A DNA stretch of 64,000 nt, from NCBI RefSeq assembly GCF_022606295.1, contig NZ_JAHHZS010000019.1, positions 34,521 through 98,520 on the forward strand. The letters run 5' to 3'. The position numbers were made by a program, and so were the translations under genes. Positions 49,925-58,768 of this stretch are shown here, one piece after another. Every line of letters starts with the position of its first letter. Position 1 is the stretch's first letter. The DNA is from Arthrobacter bambusae (GTDB lineage Bacteria; Actinomycetota; Actinomycetes; Actinomycetales; Micrococcaceae). The notes beneath the pieces were generated by a model. That model ran no database searches. It was given only the letters and a program-made list of their open reading frames with translations, and was not told the DNA's origin.

Positions 49925-50551
49925 GTTTTGTCCTCCGGATCGTTCGATTGCTTGGTTGAGACCGCGTGTTGCGGTTGCGTTTTTGGTCAGTTGTGGTTGC
50001 GCCCGCGTCTGGCTGCGGTTTGTCTATGGTCGGGTTAGCTGTGGCTGGGACAGCGCCAAGCCGCGGCCTTGCCGGCGCTTAGACACCTCCCGACGTCGCC
50101 TTCCGGTCGCTGGGCGACCTTCAGACGACTCTGGTCGGCGATGCGCGCCTACGCAAGACCCCGGCCCGGCGCCTCAGGCGGTCGACTCACCTGACGCAGC
50201 GTGCTGTCGCCTCGCCGATCGCCGGCCGCACCGACTGATACCGACGCTCCCGAAGCGGGCGGTGACCCGATCGCCCGAGTGCCGGAGGGACGGTTTTGTG
50301 TAGTCCCGCATCGCCGACCAGAGCATTGCGGAAGTCGCTCAGCGACGGTAATGCGGCGTCGGGAGGAAGAGAAGCCCCAGGGGCCCGAGCCGAGCTTGCG
50401 AGGCTTGGGGAGGGGCTGAACGCTAAGGGACGGCAAAACTGGTCCGCCGGCACGACCCGACCACTGGAATCCACCTAAGGTGACGCTGACTGCAACCCGC
50501 TTAGGTGAGCGGCGATCCGAAACTCAGGCGGGCCGAGCCGGCGCCGCCTCC
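49925..50551 (-). other. 627-bp region without a recognisable gene inside the nan cluster
   Basis: It lies between nanA-like and nanK, both minus strand. No reading frame here resembles a protein family. It is GC-rich, with many short CGAC/GTCG repeats and one inverted repeat CACCTAAG (50472-50479) / CTTAGGTG (50500-50507). It is unusually long for a gap between neighbouring operon genes. It could be a decayed gene or an internal promoter for nanK-nanE; I cannot distinguish these. Confidence 0.5.
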
Positions 50552-51469
50552 CTAGACGAGGCCGTTGCGTTCGAGGATCGTCCGGATTGCGGAGGTTTCT
50601 TCGGCGTTCAGGGAGAGCATGGGGGCGCTCATGGTGTTGGATTCGATGATGCCCATGATTTGGAGGGCCGTCTTGAAGGCGCCTAGTCCTGCTGCGCCGC
50701 CGGAGACCCGGCCGTTGGGGGTGTAGACGATGTCGAAGAGGTCGGCGAGGCGGTCTTGTTCGGTGGCCGCGGCGGTCCAGTCTCCGCCTTGGGTGGCGTC
50801 GAACAGGCGGCGGTAACCGGCGGGGTCGACGTTGCCGAGGCCGGGGACTACGCCTTGGGCGCCGGCGAGGAGGGCGCCGTCGACGACGATTTCGTGGCCC
50901 GTGAAGATGTCGAAGTTGGGGATGTCCTTGGCTGCGAGGACGAGTTGGCGGAAGGAGACGTCGTCGCCGGAGGAGTCCTTGACGCCTGCGATGACGCCGT
51001 CGCGGCCGAGGCGGACCAGGAGATCGGTGGGCAGTTTGAAGTGGGTGCGGACAGGGACGTCGTAGGCGAAGATCGGCTTGTCCACGGCAGCGTGGATGCT
51101 GCGGAAGTGGGTTTCGGTCTCCTCGGCGTTGCCGATGGCGTAGTACATCGAGGTGACCACGATGGCGTCGGCGCCGAGATCCACGACTTTGCGTGCTTCT
51201 TCGATGACGCGGTTGGTGGTTTGCTCGTTGGCACCCACGATCAGGGGCACGGCGCCGGCATTCGCGTCGGCGATCGTGGAGACGACGAGGTCGCGCTCTT
51301 CGTTGGTCATGTAGGGGACTTCGCCCGAGGAGCCCAACACGAAGAGGCCGGACACGCCGCCGTCGAGCAGGTGCTTGGTGACGTTCTTCAGGGACGCGGT
51401 GTCAACGCGTCCGTCAGCGTGGCGGGGGGTGATGACCGGGGGAATGACGCCCTGGAACTGAGTAGACAC
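50552..51469 (-). CDS. nanA: Dihydrodipicolinate-synthase-family lyase, probable N-acetylneuraminate lyase
   Basis: A 305-aa TIM-barrel aldolase. The Schiff-base Lys is in GVIAGVKDSSGD, the substrate-carboxylate motif is LFVLGSSGEVPYM (GSSGE), and the Tyr occurs in IFAYDVPVRTHF. NanA and DapA share this fold; with NanK, NanE and a family-5 ABC transporter in the same direction, neuraminate lyase is favoured. The YDVP and GSSGE signatures do not by themselves separate it from other keto-acid aldolases. The start is GTG 51469. Confidence 0.85.
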   Translation of the reverse strand: MSTQFQGVIPPVITPRHADGRVDTASLKNVTKHLLDGGVSGLFVLGSSGEVPYMTNEERDLVVSTIADANAGAVPLIVGANEQTTNRVIEEARKVVDLGADAIVVTSMYYAIGNAEETETHFRSIHAAVDKPIFAYDVPVRTHFKLPTDLLVRLGRDGVIAGVKDSSGDDVSFRQLVLAAKDIPNFDIFTGHEIVVDGALLAGAQGVVPGLGNVDPAGYRRLFDATQGGDWTAAATEQDRLADLFDIVYTPNGRVSGGAAGLGAFKTALQIMGIIESNTMSAPMLSLNAEETSAIRTILERNGLV

Positions 51470-51505
51470 AGAAATCTCCGTTGCTTGGATCTGGATGGGA
51501 AAAAC

Positions 51506-52312
51506 TTAGGTGTGAAGCAGGCTGGGCGCGGCGCCGAGCAGCTTCTTGGTGTAGTCGTTGCTCGGGTTGTCGAAGACCTGGGCGGCCGGGCCTTCCTCGA
51601 CGATCTGTCCGAAGTACATGACGCAGATGCGGTCGGAGACGTAGCGGACGGTCTGGATGTCGTGCGAGATGAAAACCATGCCGAGGTTCAGCTGGGTTTT
51701 CAGGTCGGACAGCAGGTTGAGGACTTGGGCGCGGACGGAAACGTCGAGGGCCGACGTCGGCTCGTCCGCCACGATAATGTCAGGGTCCAGGGCAAGGGCG
51801 CGGGCAATCGCCACGCGCTGGCGCTGGCCGCCGGAAACCTGCGACGGCGTGACCTCGCCGGCCGATTGCGGCAGGCCGACGAGGGCCAGCAGTTCCTTGA
51901 CCTTGTCGGAGCGCGACGCGGCGTTGCCGATGCCGTGCACCTGCAGGGGATCGGTGAGGATATCCTGGATGGTCATGCGCGGATTGAGTGCCGTGGCCGG
52001 GTCCTGGAAGACCACGGAGACGGCGCGTCCGAATTCCTTGCGCATCCGGGCGTTGCGTTTGATGGCCGGCTTGCCGTGGAAGAGAACCTGGCCCGACGTC
52101 GGGGCCTGGAGTCCCACGAGCACTGAAGCGAGCGTGGACTTGCCGCAGCCGGACTCGCCGACGATGCCGACCGTTTCGCCGCGGCTGATGCTGAAGTCCA
52201 CGCCGTTGACCGCCTTGACGATGTTCGGCCGGAAGAGACCGCCCGTGCGGGCACGGTGGTGGACCTTGACGTCTTTGAGCTCGATGACCGGCTTGCCGGT
52301 TGAAACGCTCAC
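51506..52312 (-). CDS. ABC transporter ATP-binding protein (DppF/OppF-type)
   Basis: A 268-aa ATPase. Walker A is GESGCGKSTL, the signature is VSGGQRQRVAIARAL, Walker B is IIVADEPTSALD, and the H-loop is VFISHD. The C-terminal CVMYFGQIVEEGPAAQVFDNPSNDYTKKLL is typical of the peptide family. It is the second ATPase of the transporter, coupled by GTGA overlap to the fused permease-ATPase. Together with the SBP and DppB-like permease it builds one importer. Confidence 0.93.
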   Translation of the reverse strand: MSVSTGKPVIELKDVKVHHRARTGGLFRPNIVKAVNGVDFSISRGETVGIVGESGCGKSTLASVLVGLQAPTSGQVLFHGKPAIKRNARMRKEFGRAVSVVFQDPATALNPRMTIQDILTDPLQVHGIGNAASRSDKVKELLALVGLPQSAGEVTPSQVSGGQRQRVAIARALALDPDIIVADEPTSALDVSVRAQVLNLLSDLKTQLNLGMVFISHDIQTVRYVSDRICVMYFGQIVEEGPAAQVFDNPSNDYTKKLLGAAPSLLHT

Positions 52313-54447
52313 TTTGCGTCCTCCTTCAGGTGGCTTGCCCAGTAGTGGTCGCGGTCTACTCCGTCGCCGGCAGGATCGACAACGGCGAGGACCAATTGCT
52401 GGTTCGGGTCGGCGTCGGGCCTCAGCGAGCGGGCCGCAAAGCGGTCGCCGGGAGCGAAATCGCGCGGCGACGGGACGGTGCCGGGGATCTGGTGGAGGCG
52501 GACGGCGTCGGCCTCGATCGACAGGACCGCGCCCAACAGGCCGCGCGTGTATTCGTGCCGCGGGTTTTGCAGGAGCTCCGAAGCCTGTGCGGATTCCACC
52601 ACCTGGCCGGCGTACATGACCGTGATCCGGTGCGCCAGGGAGGCGACCAGGGCGAGGTCGTGGCTGACGAAGACCATGGCGAAGCCGAGCTGCTCGCGCA
52701 GTTCGTTGAGCAGTTCCACTACCTGCTTCTGGACGGTGACGTCGAGGGCGGTGGTGGGTTCGTCAGCCACCACGATCTTCGGCGAGCGGGAGAGCGCCAT
52801 GGCGATCAGGACGCGTTGGCGCTGGCCGCCGGAGAGCTCGTGCGGGTAGCTGGCGAGCGTCCGGACGGGATCGAGCTTCACCATTTCCAGCAACTCGGCG
52901 GGGGTCTTGCGTCCGCCGCGCCTGGTCAGCTGGGTCATCTGCTCCTTGATCTTCATGGAAGGGTTGAGCGAGCTCAACGCATCCTGGTAGACCATGGCGA
53001 TCTGTTCGCCGCGCAGGCCCTGGTAGGCCTTGGCGTTGCTGTGCTTCGAGCCGGAATCCAGGAGTTCCTTGCCGTCGAAGGTGATGGACCCGGTGATCTC
53101 GGCGGTCTTTGGCAGGAGGCCCATGATCGCGAGGGAGGTGATGGACTTGCCGCAACCGGATTCGCCAACCAGGCCCATGGTCTCTCCTTCGCGGACGGTG
53201 AAGGAGACGTTGTCCACGATCGCGGTTTCGCCGAAACGGCCGGGGAAGCGGATGGATAGGTTCTTGACCTCCAGCACGTTGCGGGCGTCGGCGGGGACCT
53301 GGGCGAGCCGGTCCGTGCGCTTGGCCTCGATGGACGCGAGGAGCTCGAGCTCCTTATCCAGCAGGGCGTGGGGATTCTCCACCGCGAGTCGCGGATCATT
53401 CAGGACAGACGCCGCGTAGTCCTCTTCCGAGAGCGGATCGCCGTTGGCGGCGCGGACGCCGTCGAGCTCGTGCTGCTCGACCACGGAAGACTGGGCTACC
53501 GACGTCGCGATCTCGGTATCGACGGCGGCACCGGCCACTGCCGCGCCCGCAAAGGCAGCGGCAGCACCGTCGTCGTCCTTCACAACGGGAGCCTTGCGCA
53601 GCTTCGGGTTCACCATGGCATCGGTGAGGCCTTCGGCGAGGATGTTCAGCGCAAGCACGGTGAGCAGGATGGTGAGGCCGGCGAAGGTGGTAGCCCACCA
53701 GCCGCCGGACAGGACAAGGTTGCGGCCGTAGGAGATGACGTTGCCCCAGGACGGCGCGGGATCCTGGACACCGGCGCCGAGGAAGGACAGGGATGCTTCG
53801 AGGATGATGGCGTCGGCCACCATGACCGTCGCGAAAACCAGCACCGGGGCCGCGGTGTTGCGGACAATGTGCTTGAGGAGGATGTAGGGGCGGCTTGCAC
53901 CCATCACGCGTTCGGCGCGGACGTAGTCTTCACCGTATTGGGAGAGCACATTGGCGCGGACTACGCGGGCGAGCTGCGGCGTGTAGATGATGGCGATCGC
54001 GACGATGATCGTGGGCACCGAGTTGCCGAATGCGGCCAGGAGTACGGCTGCGAGGGCGATGCCCGGGAACGCCATGAGGATGTCCATGAGGCGCATGATG
54101 ATCTCGTTGACAGCTTTGCTGGACGTCGCGGCCAGGGAGCCAAGCACTGCGCCGACGACGATCGCGAGGGCCACTGCGCCGAGGCCGATCATGAGTGAAG
54201 ACTGCGAACCGTAAAGGAGCCGGGAGAAGACGTCCCGGCCCAGGCGGTCGGTACCGAAGAAGTGGTCGCCGTCCGGCGCTTGCGCCGGAATGAACGTTTC
54301 CAGGGGATCGTGCGGCGCGATGACAGGTGCGAAGATCGCCGCCAGGGCGATGACCACGAGGAACAACAAGGCAAAACGCGATCCCCACGGGAGGGACTTG
54401 AAACGGACGCCCGGGGCGCTGAGCCGTTCAGCAAGTTTGCTGCGCAT
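52309..54447 (-). CDS. Fused ABC permease-ATPase (DppC-DppD fusion)
   Basis: A 712-aa fusion. Residues about 1-285 are a DppC-type permease (FGTDRLGRDVFSRLLYG, YVRAERVMGASRPYILLKHIVRN and the EAA-loop-like segment). A flexible Ala/acidic linker covers about 290-390. A DppD-type ATPase then extends from about 393 (Walker A GESGCGKSITSL, signature LSGGQRQRVLIAMAL, Walker B IVVADEPTTALD). This layout resembles the fused component of the sialic acid ABC importers (Sia/Sat type) described in corynebacteria; I recall this but cannot check it. It starts 2 bp after the DppB-like stop. Confidence 0.93.
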   Translation of the reverse strand: MRSKLAERLSAPGVRFKSLPWGSRFALLFLVVIALAAIFAPVIAPHDPLETFIPAQAPDGDHFFGTDRLGRDVFSRLLYGSQSSLMIGLGAVALAIVVGAVLGSLAATSSKAVNEIIMRLMDILMAFPGIALAAVLLAAFGNSVPTIIVAIAIIYTPQLARVVRANVLSQYGEDYVRAERVMGASRPYILLKHIVRNTAAPVLVFATVMVADAIILEASLSFLGAGVQDPAPSWGNVISYGRNLVLSGGWWATTFAGLTILLTVLALNILAEGLTDAMVNPKLRKAPVVKDDDGAAAAFAGAAVAGAAVDTEIATSVAQSSVVEQHELDGVRAANGDPLSEEDYAASVLNDPRLAVENPHALLDKELELLASIEAKRTDRLAQVPADARNVLEVKNLSIRFPGRFGETAIVDNVSFTVREGETMGLVGESGCGKSITSLAIMGLLPKTAEITGSITFDGKELLDSGSKHSNAKAYQGLRGEQIAMVYQDALSSLNPSMKIKEQMTQLTRRGGRKTPAELLEMVKLDPVRTLASYPHELSGGQRQRVLIAMALSRSPKIVVADEPTTALDVTVQKQVVELLNELREQLGFAMVFVSHDLALVASLAHRITVMYAGQVVESAQASELLQNPRHEYTRGLLGAVLSIEADAVRLHQIPGTVPSPRDFAPGDRFAARSLRPDADPNQQLVLAVVDPAGDGVDRDHYWASHLKEDAK

Positions 54448-54449
54448 GG

Positions 54450-55400
54450 CTATACCGTCCTGATTCGGGGGTTGATGAGCAGGTACAGGAGGTCAACCAC
54501 GATGTTCACCAGAACGAAGGTGACCGAGATGGTGAGGACCACGCCCTGGACCAGGTTGACGTCCAGGTTGGTGATCCCGTTGAGGATCAGCTGGCCCATG
54601 CCGGGAAGGGCGAAGATCATTTCAATCACGACGGCGCCGCCCAGGAGGTAGCCGATCCTGAGCCCCAGCACGGTCACCGGAGTCACGAGCGCATTGCGCA
54701 GGACGTTCCGGGAAACCACTTCGCGGTAGGGGACCCCGTTGCCGATGGCCGTGCGGACGTAGTCGCGGTCGAGTTCCTCCACCATGGACGTGCGGACCAC
54801 GCGGATAAGCGAAGCCGAGACCGGAATGCCGAGGGCGAGGGCCGGGAGCGCCATCGAGTTGAGCCAACCGCCGAAGCCGGACTCCGGCGTCGCGATTCCA
54901 CCCGAGGGAAACAGCGGGTTGTCGCCGAGCGCGAACCACTGGATGAGCAGGATGCCTAGCCAGAAGGACGGGGTGGCGATCGCCGCGATGGAGAAGATCC
55001 GCACCAGCTGGTCCTGCCACTTGTCGCGGTAGAGGGCGCCGATGATGCCGAAGACCAAGGACAGGACGATGGCGATGATCACGCCGAGGAAGGTCAGCTG
55101 GAGGGTCAGCGGGAAAGCCGAGGCGATCATGCTCGCCACCGACTTGGACGGCGGGGTGGTGACGCCAAGATCGAGATGCAGGAGCCTGCCGAGGAAACGG
55201 AAGTATTGGACGAACAGGGGATCGTTCAGGCCGTTGTCCTGGCGGTACTGCTGTTTGGCTGCCTCGCTGGCGCCTTCGCCGAGGGCCGTGCTGGCCTGGT
55301 CGCCTGGTGCTGCTTGAAGGACGAGGAAGACCAGCAGTGTGATGCCCAGGATCATCAAGGGCAATGCTGCGAGCCTGCGTCCAAGCAGACGCAATATCAT
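54450..55400 (-). CDS. ABC transporter permease (DppB-type)
   Basis: A 316-aa inner-membrane permease with six helices. It shows the DppB N-terminus LLGRRLAALPLMILGITLLVFLVLQ, cut as RRLAALPLMILGI, the external APGDQA segment, the EAA loop REVVSRNVLRNALVTPVTVLG, and ENFVNRPRIRTV-like C-terminus (LINPRIRTV). ATG 55400 is preferred to TTG 55406. It is separated from the upstream SBP gene by 116 bp that contain the 66-bp inverted repeat. Confidence 0.93.
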   Translation of the reverse strand: MILRLLGRRLAALPLMILGITLLVFLVLQAAPGDQASTALGEGASEAAKQQYRQDNGLNDPLFVQYFRFLGRLLHLDLGVTTPPSKSVASMIASAFPLTLQLTFLGVIIAIVLSLVFGIIGALYRDKWQDQLVRIFSIAAIATPSFWLGILLIQWFALGDNPLFPSGGIATPESGFGGWLNSMALPALALGIPVSASLIRVVRTSMVEELDRDYVRTAIGNGVPYREVVSRNVLRNALVTPVTVLGLRIGYLLGGAVVIEMIFALPGMGQLILNGITNLDVNLVQGVVLTISVTFVLVNIVVDLLYLLINPRIRTV

Positions 55401-55435
55401 GACCAATTTGTTCTCCGGTTACTTTGGTGCGGGTA

Positions 55436-55501
55436 CCCAACTAACTCGCAGTAAGTGTCGTTTTGAGCCGTCTAAACGACAACAAATGCGAGTCAGTTGG
55501 G
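55436..55501. repeat. CCCAACTGACTCGCA-family inverted repeat, copy 3
   Basis: 66 bp. Ends CCCAACTAACTCGCA / TGCGAGTCAGTTGGG with inner arms GTGTCGTTTTGAGC / CTAAACGACAAC; lies 15 bp beyond the SBP stop and 35 bp before the DppB-like start (both minus). Such a hairpin between SBP and permease genes commonly sets higher SBP mRNA levels. Confidence 0.9.
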
Positions 55502-55516
55502 GTGGGGTGCGGCGTG

Positions 55517-57142
55517 CTACGAAGTGCGGCCGACGCCGATGAAGGACAGTCCCGTGGTGGGCAGCGGCTTGAAGCCCGACAGCTTCTTTTCGTCCCAGGC
55601 ACTGGGGAGCTGGCGGTGGAACAGCGGGTACAAGGGAAGTTCCTCGGAGACGAGGTCCACGATTTGGCCGGTGATCTTCTTCGCGTCAGCGGCCGCGGCC
55701 TGTGATCCCTTATCCATCAGGCCCTGGAGGGTGGCGCTTTCCGGGGTAGTCCAGTAGGCGCGCTTGGCCATCCAGGTGGCGCCGGAGTAGAACCAGCTCA
55801 AAAGCAGGTCCGCGTCGTTGCCGAAGACGGAGGGGTCGCCAGGGGCCGCGACTACCGAGAAGTCGGCTTTGCCGACCCTGTCTGAGTACAAGGCTCCGGA
55901 CTGCAGGTTCTTCGCGGTGACCTTGACGCCGGGGATTTTGTTCCAGGATTCCAGCATCAGCGGGGCAACGTCCTTGACCCAGGCGGTATCCGTGGTGAGC
56001 AGTTCGAATTCGAGGTTGCTCACGCCGGCCTGCTTGAGGAGGTCCGCGGCCTTCTGGGGATCGTAGCCATAGACGTTCTTTGCCTTGACGTAGTCCGGGT
56101 GGCCCTCCTGGAAGTACGACGACGCGGCCTTCGCATTGCCGAACAAGGCCTTCTTGATGATGGCGTCTTTGTCCAGTCCATAGTGGAGTGCCTGGCGGAC
56201 CAGCTTGTTGTCGAACGGGGCCTTGGCACAGTTGAACATCAGGAACAGCATGCCGAAGGACTGCACGGATTCAACCCGTGTCTTGGACTTGAGCCCGTCC
56301 ATGTCCAGGTAGGGGACGTCTTCGATCGCCTGGACGCGTCCCGACTGGGCTGCCGTGACACGGGCTGCCGCGTCCGAGAGCAACAACCAGGTCATCCCCT
56401 TGGCGAGTGCCGGCTTGGGGCCGTTGTAATCGGCGAATGCTTCGAAGACGATCTTGTCGTCCTTGACGGCCGAGATCAGCTTGTAGGGGCCGGAACCGAC
56501 GGGCTTGGCATCGAATCCCTTCTGATCGGTCGAGGCCAACGCCTTCGGAACCACCTTCACCACGGAGATTCGCGGTCCGAAACCGGGGAAGGGGTATTTC
56601 AGCGAGAATTCCACCGTCTTCGCGTCGAGGGCCTTGACGTCTTTGATGAAGGGAATGAACTGGGAGAACAAGGACTTGTTGGCCGGGTCCATCACGCGGG
56701 TGAAGGAGTAGACAACATCGTCCGTGGTGACGGGGGCGCCGTTGTGGAACTTGGCGCCGTCGCGGATGGTCACCTGGTACGTGGTGTCGTTGACCTTTTT
56801 GGGGTCGCTCGCGGCCAGCGCGTTATAGGGCTCGCGGGTAGCGGGGTGGAGTTCCACGAGGCCTTCGAAGATGTGCAGGTTGGCGGCCTGCGGCGTGGCG
56901 CCGGAAGACGTCAGCGGGTCGAAACCCGTGGACAGGGCATAGGAGATGCCTGCCTCGATGGTGAGGTCCTTGTTGACGGTCGCAGTGTTGTTCGCTCCGT
57001 CCGTCGTGGTGGAGGCAGGACCGCCACACGCGGACAGGGTGGCCGTGAACGCTGCCGCGGCTCCGATCGCCCCGGTCAGCTGGAGGAAGTTGCGCCGGCT
57101 CGCGTCGCTGACCAGCGGCAGTTTGTTAATCGTGTTGCTCAT
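55517..57142 (-). CDS. ABC transporter substrate-binding lipoprotein (family 5), probable sialic-acid importer component
   Basis: A 541-aa family-5 solute-binding protein. The N-terminus holds a Tat-type motif ([10 protein letters not shown]) and a lipobox ending in LSAC, so it is likely a Tat-exported lipoprotein anchored at the outer face of the membrane. SBP_bac_5 blocks are [23 protein letters not shown] at residues about 75-97, [24 protein letters not shown] and [29 protein letters not shown] 57142 follows GAGG. Context (nanA, nanK, nanE) points to sialic acid rather than peptides. Confidence 0.92.
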   Translation of the reverse strand: MSNTINKLPLVSDASRRNFLQLTGAIGAAAAFTATLSACGGPASTTTDGANNTATVNKDLTIEAGISYALSTGFDPLTSSGATPQAANLHIFEGLVELHPATREPYNALAASDPKKVNDTTYQVTIRDGAKFHNGAPVTTDDVVYSFTRVMDPANKSLFSQFIPFIKDVKALDAKTVEFSLKYPFPGFGPRISVVKVVPKALASTDQKGFDAKPVGSGPYKLISAVKDDKIVFEAFADYNGPKPALAKGMTWLLLSDAAARVTAAQSGRVQAIEDVPYLDMDGLKSKTRVESVQSFGMLFLMFNCAKAPFDNKLVRQALHYGLDKDAIIKKALFGNAKAASSYFQEGHPDYVKAKNVYGYDPQKAADLLKQAGVSNLEFELLTTDTAWVKDVAPLMLESWNKIPGVKVTAKNLQSGALYSDRVGKADFSVVAAPGDPSVFGNDADLLLSWFYSGATWMAKRAYWTTPESATLQGLMDKGSQAAAADAKKITGQIVDLVSEELPLYPLFHRQLPSAWDEKKLSGFKPLPTTGLSFIGVGRTS

Positions 57143-57172
57143 AAGATGCCTCACCATTCAAGTTTTCTGGTT

Positions 57173-57193
57173 ATCGGATGTAGGACATCCGAT
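57173..57193. promoter_or_regulatory. NanR-type GntR operator
   Basis: A perfect palindrome ATCGGATGT-AGG-ACATCCGAT centred 41 bp upstream of the SBP start. A half-site ACATCCGAT recurs at 57381-57389, closer to the divergent GntR gene. Shared half-sites suggest the GntR protein controls both directions. Confidence 0.65.
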
Positions 57194-57380
57194 GCTCGTA
57201 AAGAAACTGTAAGGGCGGTCACACGAAGTCGTCAAGCGAGATCTGGATCACTGGCGACCCGACGGGCGGCTCCGGCGCTGCCAGCGGGGGCTGCCGTCGG
57301 GGCCTTGCGCCACGGTTCGCCGGCGGGGTCGGCCTGGGGCTCGGTCAAAAATAAGGGCGAACATCTATCAAGGAGATGGG

Positions 57381-57389
57381 ACATCCGAT
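57381..57389. promoter_or_regulatory. Second half-site for the GntR regulator
   Basis: ACATCCGAT preceded by GATGGG, so that GATGGGACATCCGAT is a partial palindrome. It is 130 bp upstream of the gntR start at 57519. Confidence 0.45.
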
Positions 57390-57518
57390 ATTGTATGTTG
57401 CGAAGCACTATATCCACGGTGGGCGCTAGGCTCACCTCAACATTAACACCGCACTGATTCCTTGTCCCCGGTCCGCACAGGATCCAGGCCAAGGATGAGT
57501 ACTTTTGCAAGGAGAGCC

Positions 57519-58247
57519 ATGACCACTTCCGGTGTCGTTCCGCAGGCGCGGTTCAGCGCACAGGCCCGGCTCAGGGCCCTCCAGTCGGACATTATGGAAT
57601 TGATCCTCGAGCGCGAGCTCGAGGCGGGCGATCCATTGCCCACGGAAAACGAACTCTCGGTGGCTTTGGGCGTAGGGCGCAACACGCTGCGCGAGTCCCT
57701 GAAAGTTCTGCAGGCCCTCGGTGTCATCGAGATCCGCCATGGTTTTGGCATGTTCGTCGCCCCGAGCAACTTCGAGGCGCTCGCCGACGGCCTGACGTTC
57801 CGGGGCCGTTTGTCGCTGCGCCACCAGGGGCTCGAGGCGCTGCAACTCGTAGACGTGCGCCAGGCCCTCGAGTCGGGGCTGATCGGATCCTCGATGGATG
57901 TGATGACCACCGAGCAGCTCGCTTTGATCGAAGAAGCCGTCAAGCAGATGGAGGAGCTCGCGAACTCCGGCGAGAACTTCGTCGCCGCCGACGCCGAGTT
58001 CCACCGCCGGCTGTTCGAGCCACTGAACAACGAGCTCCTCATCAACCTGATGGGCGTCTTCTGGAAGGTCTACCGGAAAATACACGTGGAAATCGGCTCC
58101 GACAACGAAGATCTTGTAGCCACGGCGGCCATGCACCGAAGCATCTACACCGCCGTCGCCACCGGGGACAAGGCCGCGGCAGCCGAACTGCTCAACCGCC
58201 ACTTCGATGGGATCCGCCGCCGCATCAGCGACGCCGTCGCGGTCTAA
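57519..58247 (+). CDS. nanR: FadR/GntR-family regulator, probable NanR
   Basis: A 242-aa FCD-type GntR regulator with a winged helix (EAGDPLPTENELSVALGVGRNTLRESLKVLQALGVIEIRHGFGMFV, cut at residues about 28-70). The FCD ligand domain contains DAEFHRRLFEPLNNELLINLMGVFWKVYR and AAMHRSIYTAVATGDKAAAAELLNRHFDG, with His and Asp metal ligands. ATG 57519 is preferred because AAGGAG lies close upstream. It is divergent from the sialic acid SBP gene over 376 bp that carry the ATCGGATGT palindrome. The name NanR is inferred from context. Confidence 0.88.
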   Translation: MTTSGVVPQARFSAQARLRALQSDIMELILERELEAGDPLPTENELSVALGVGRNTLRESLKVLQALGVIEIRHGFGMFVAPSNFEALADGLTFRGRLSLRHQGLEALQLVDVRQALESGLIGSSMDVMTTEQLALIEEAVKQMEELANSGENFVAADAEFHRRLFEPLNNELLINLMGVFWKVYRKIHVEIGSDNEDLVATAAMHRSIYTAVATGDKAAAAELLNRHFDGIRRRISDAVAV

Positions 58248-58267
58248 AGCCTGGCACCCAAGCTCAC

Positions 58268-58308
58268 GGGCCGCCGTCGTACTTTGTCATGAAGTACGAC
58301 GGCGGCCC
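58268..58308 (+). terminator. Terminator-like stem-loop after nanR
   Basis: 17-bp perfect arms (GGGCCGCCGTCGTACTT / AAGTACGACGGCGGCCC) with a 7-nt loop, starting 21 bp after the nanR stop. Confidence 0.75.
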
Positions 58309-58375
58309 TTGCCTGTTGTGCGCGCGGCACCTGGAGGGCGCGCCAACCAAACTCGGGCCTGGAATTTAACGAAAA

Positions 58376-58405
58376 AAGACCCGCACCGGAGCCGGTGCGG
58401 GTCTT
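58376..58405 (-). terminator. Rho-independent terminator of tRNA-Arg
   Basis: 14-bp perfect arms (AAGACCCGCACCGG / CCGGTGCGGGTCTT, 2-nt loop) followed on the minus strand by a six-T run. It lies 7 bp from the tRNA-Arg 3' end. Confidence 0.88.
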
Positions 58406-58411
58406 GATTTG

Positions 58412-58485
<74 letters not shown>

Positions 58486-58592
58486 ATCTTGGTGATTCTG
58501 GGGAGTTTCAAACTCGTTCCCCCCTCGAACCTCAATAAACTTTACGCGAGATCGCTGTTGGTGCCAAATCGATGCGGTGTAATCTGCCTAAC

Positions 58593-58620
58593 TAGACCGG
58601 TCTATGTGACCTTGGTCACT
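58593..58620. promoter_or_regulatory. Palindromic operators in the pckG promoter
   Basis: TAGACCGGTCTA (58593-58604, perfect) is immediately followed by TGTGA-CCTTGG-TCACT (58605-58620), a near-perfect match to the CRP/GlxR consensus TGTGA-N6-TCACA. Both lie 149-176 bp before the pckG start. GlxR control of pck is known in corynebacteria. Confidence 0.6.
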
Positions 58621-58768
58621 AAATTTGGCAAATCTTTGACGCAGATCCTTGATTTTTAGGGGTTTTGCGTCGAAATGGTCAAGAGATCCCATGTCTGGAC
58701 CCAGATTGGTCTACTCCGCGACCCCTAGCATTTAGGACACACCACTGAACCCGAGGAAGGGAACCACG

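Noticed and set aside
50149..50436. Small minus-strand reading frame in the nan gap
   Set aside because: Arg/Pro/Ser-rich composition, no good ribosome site and no family resemblance; other frames here are equally open.
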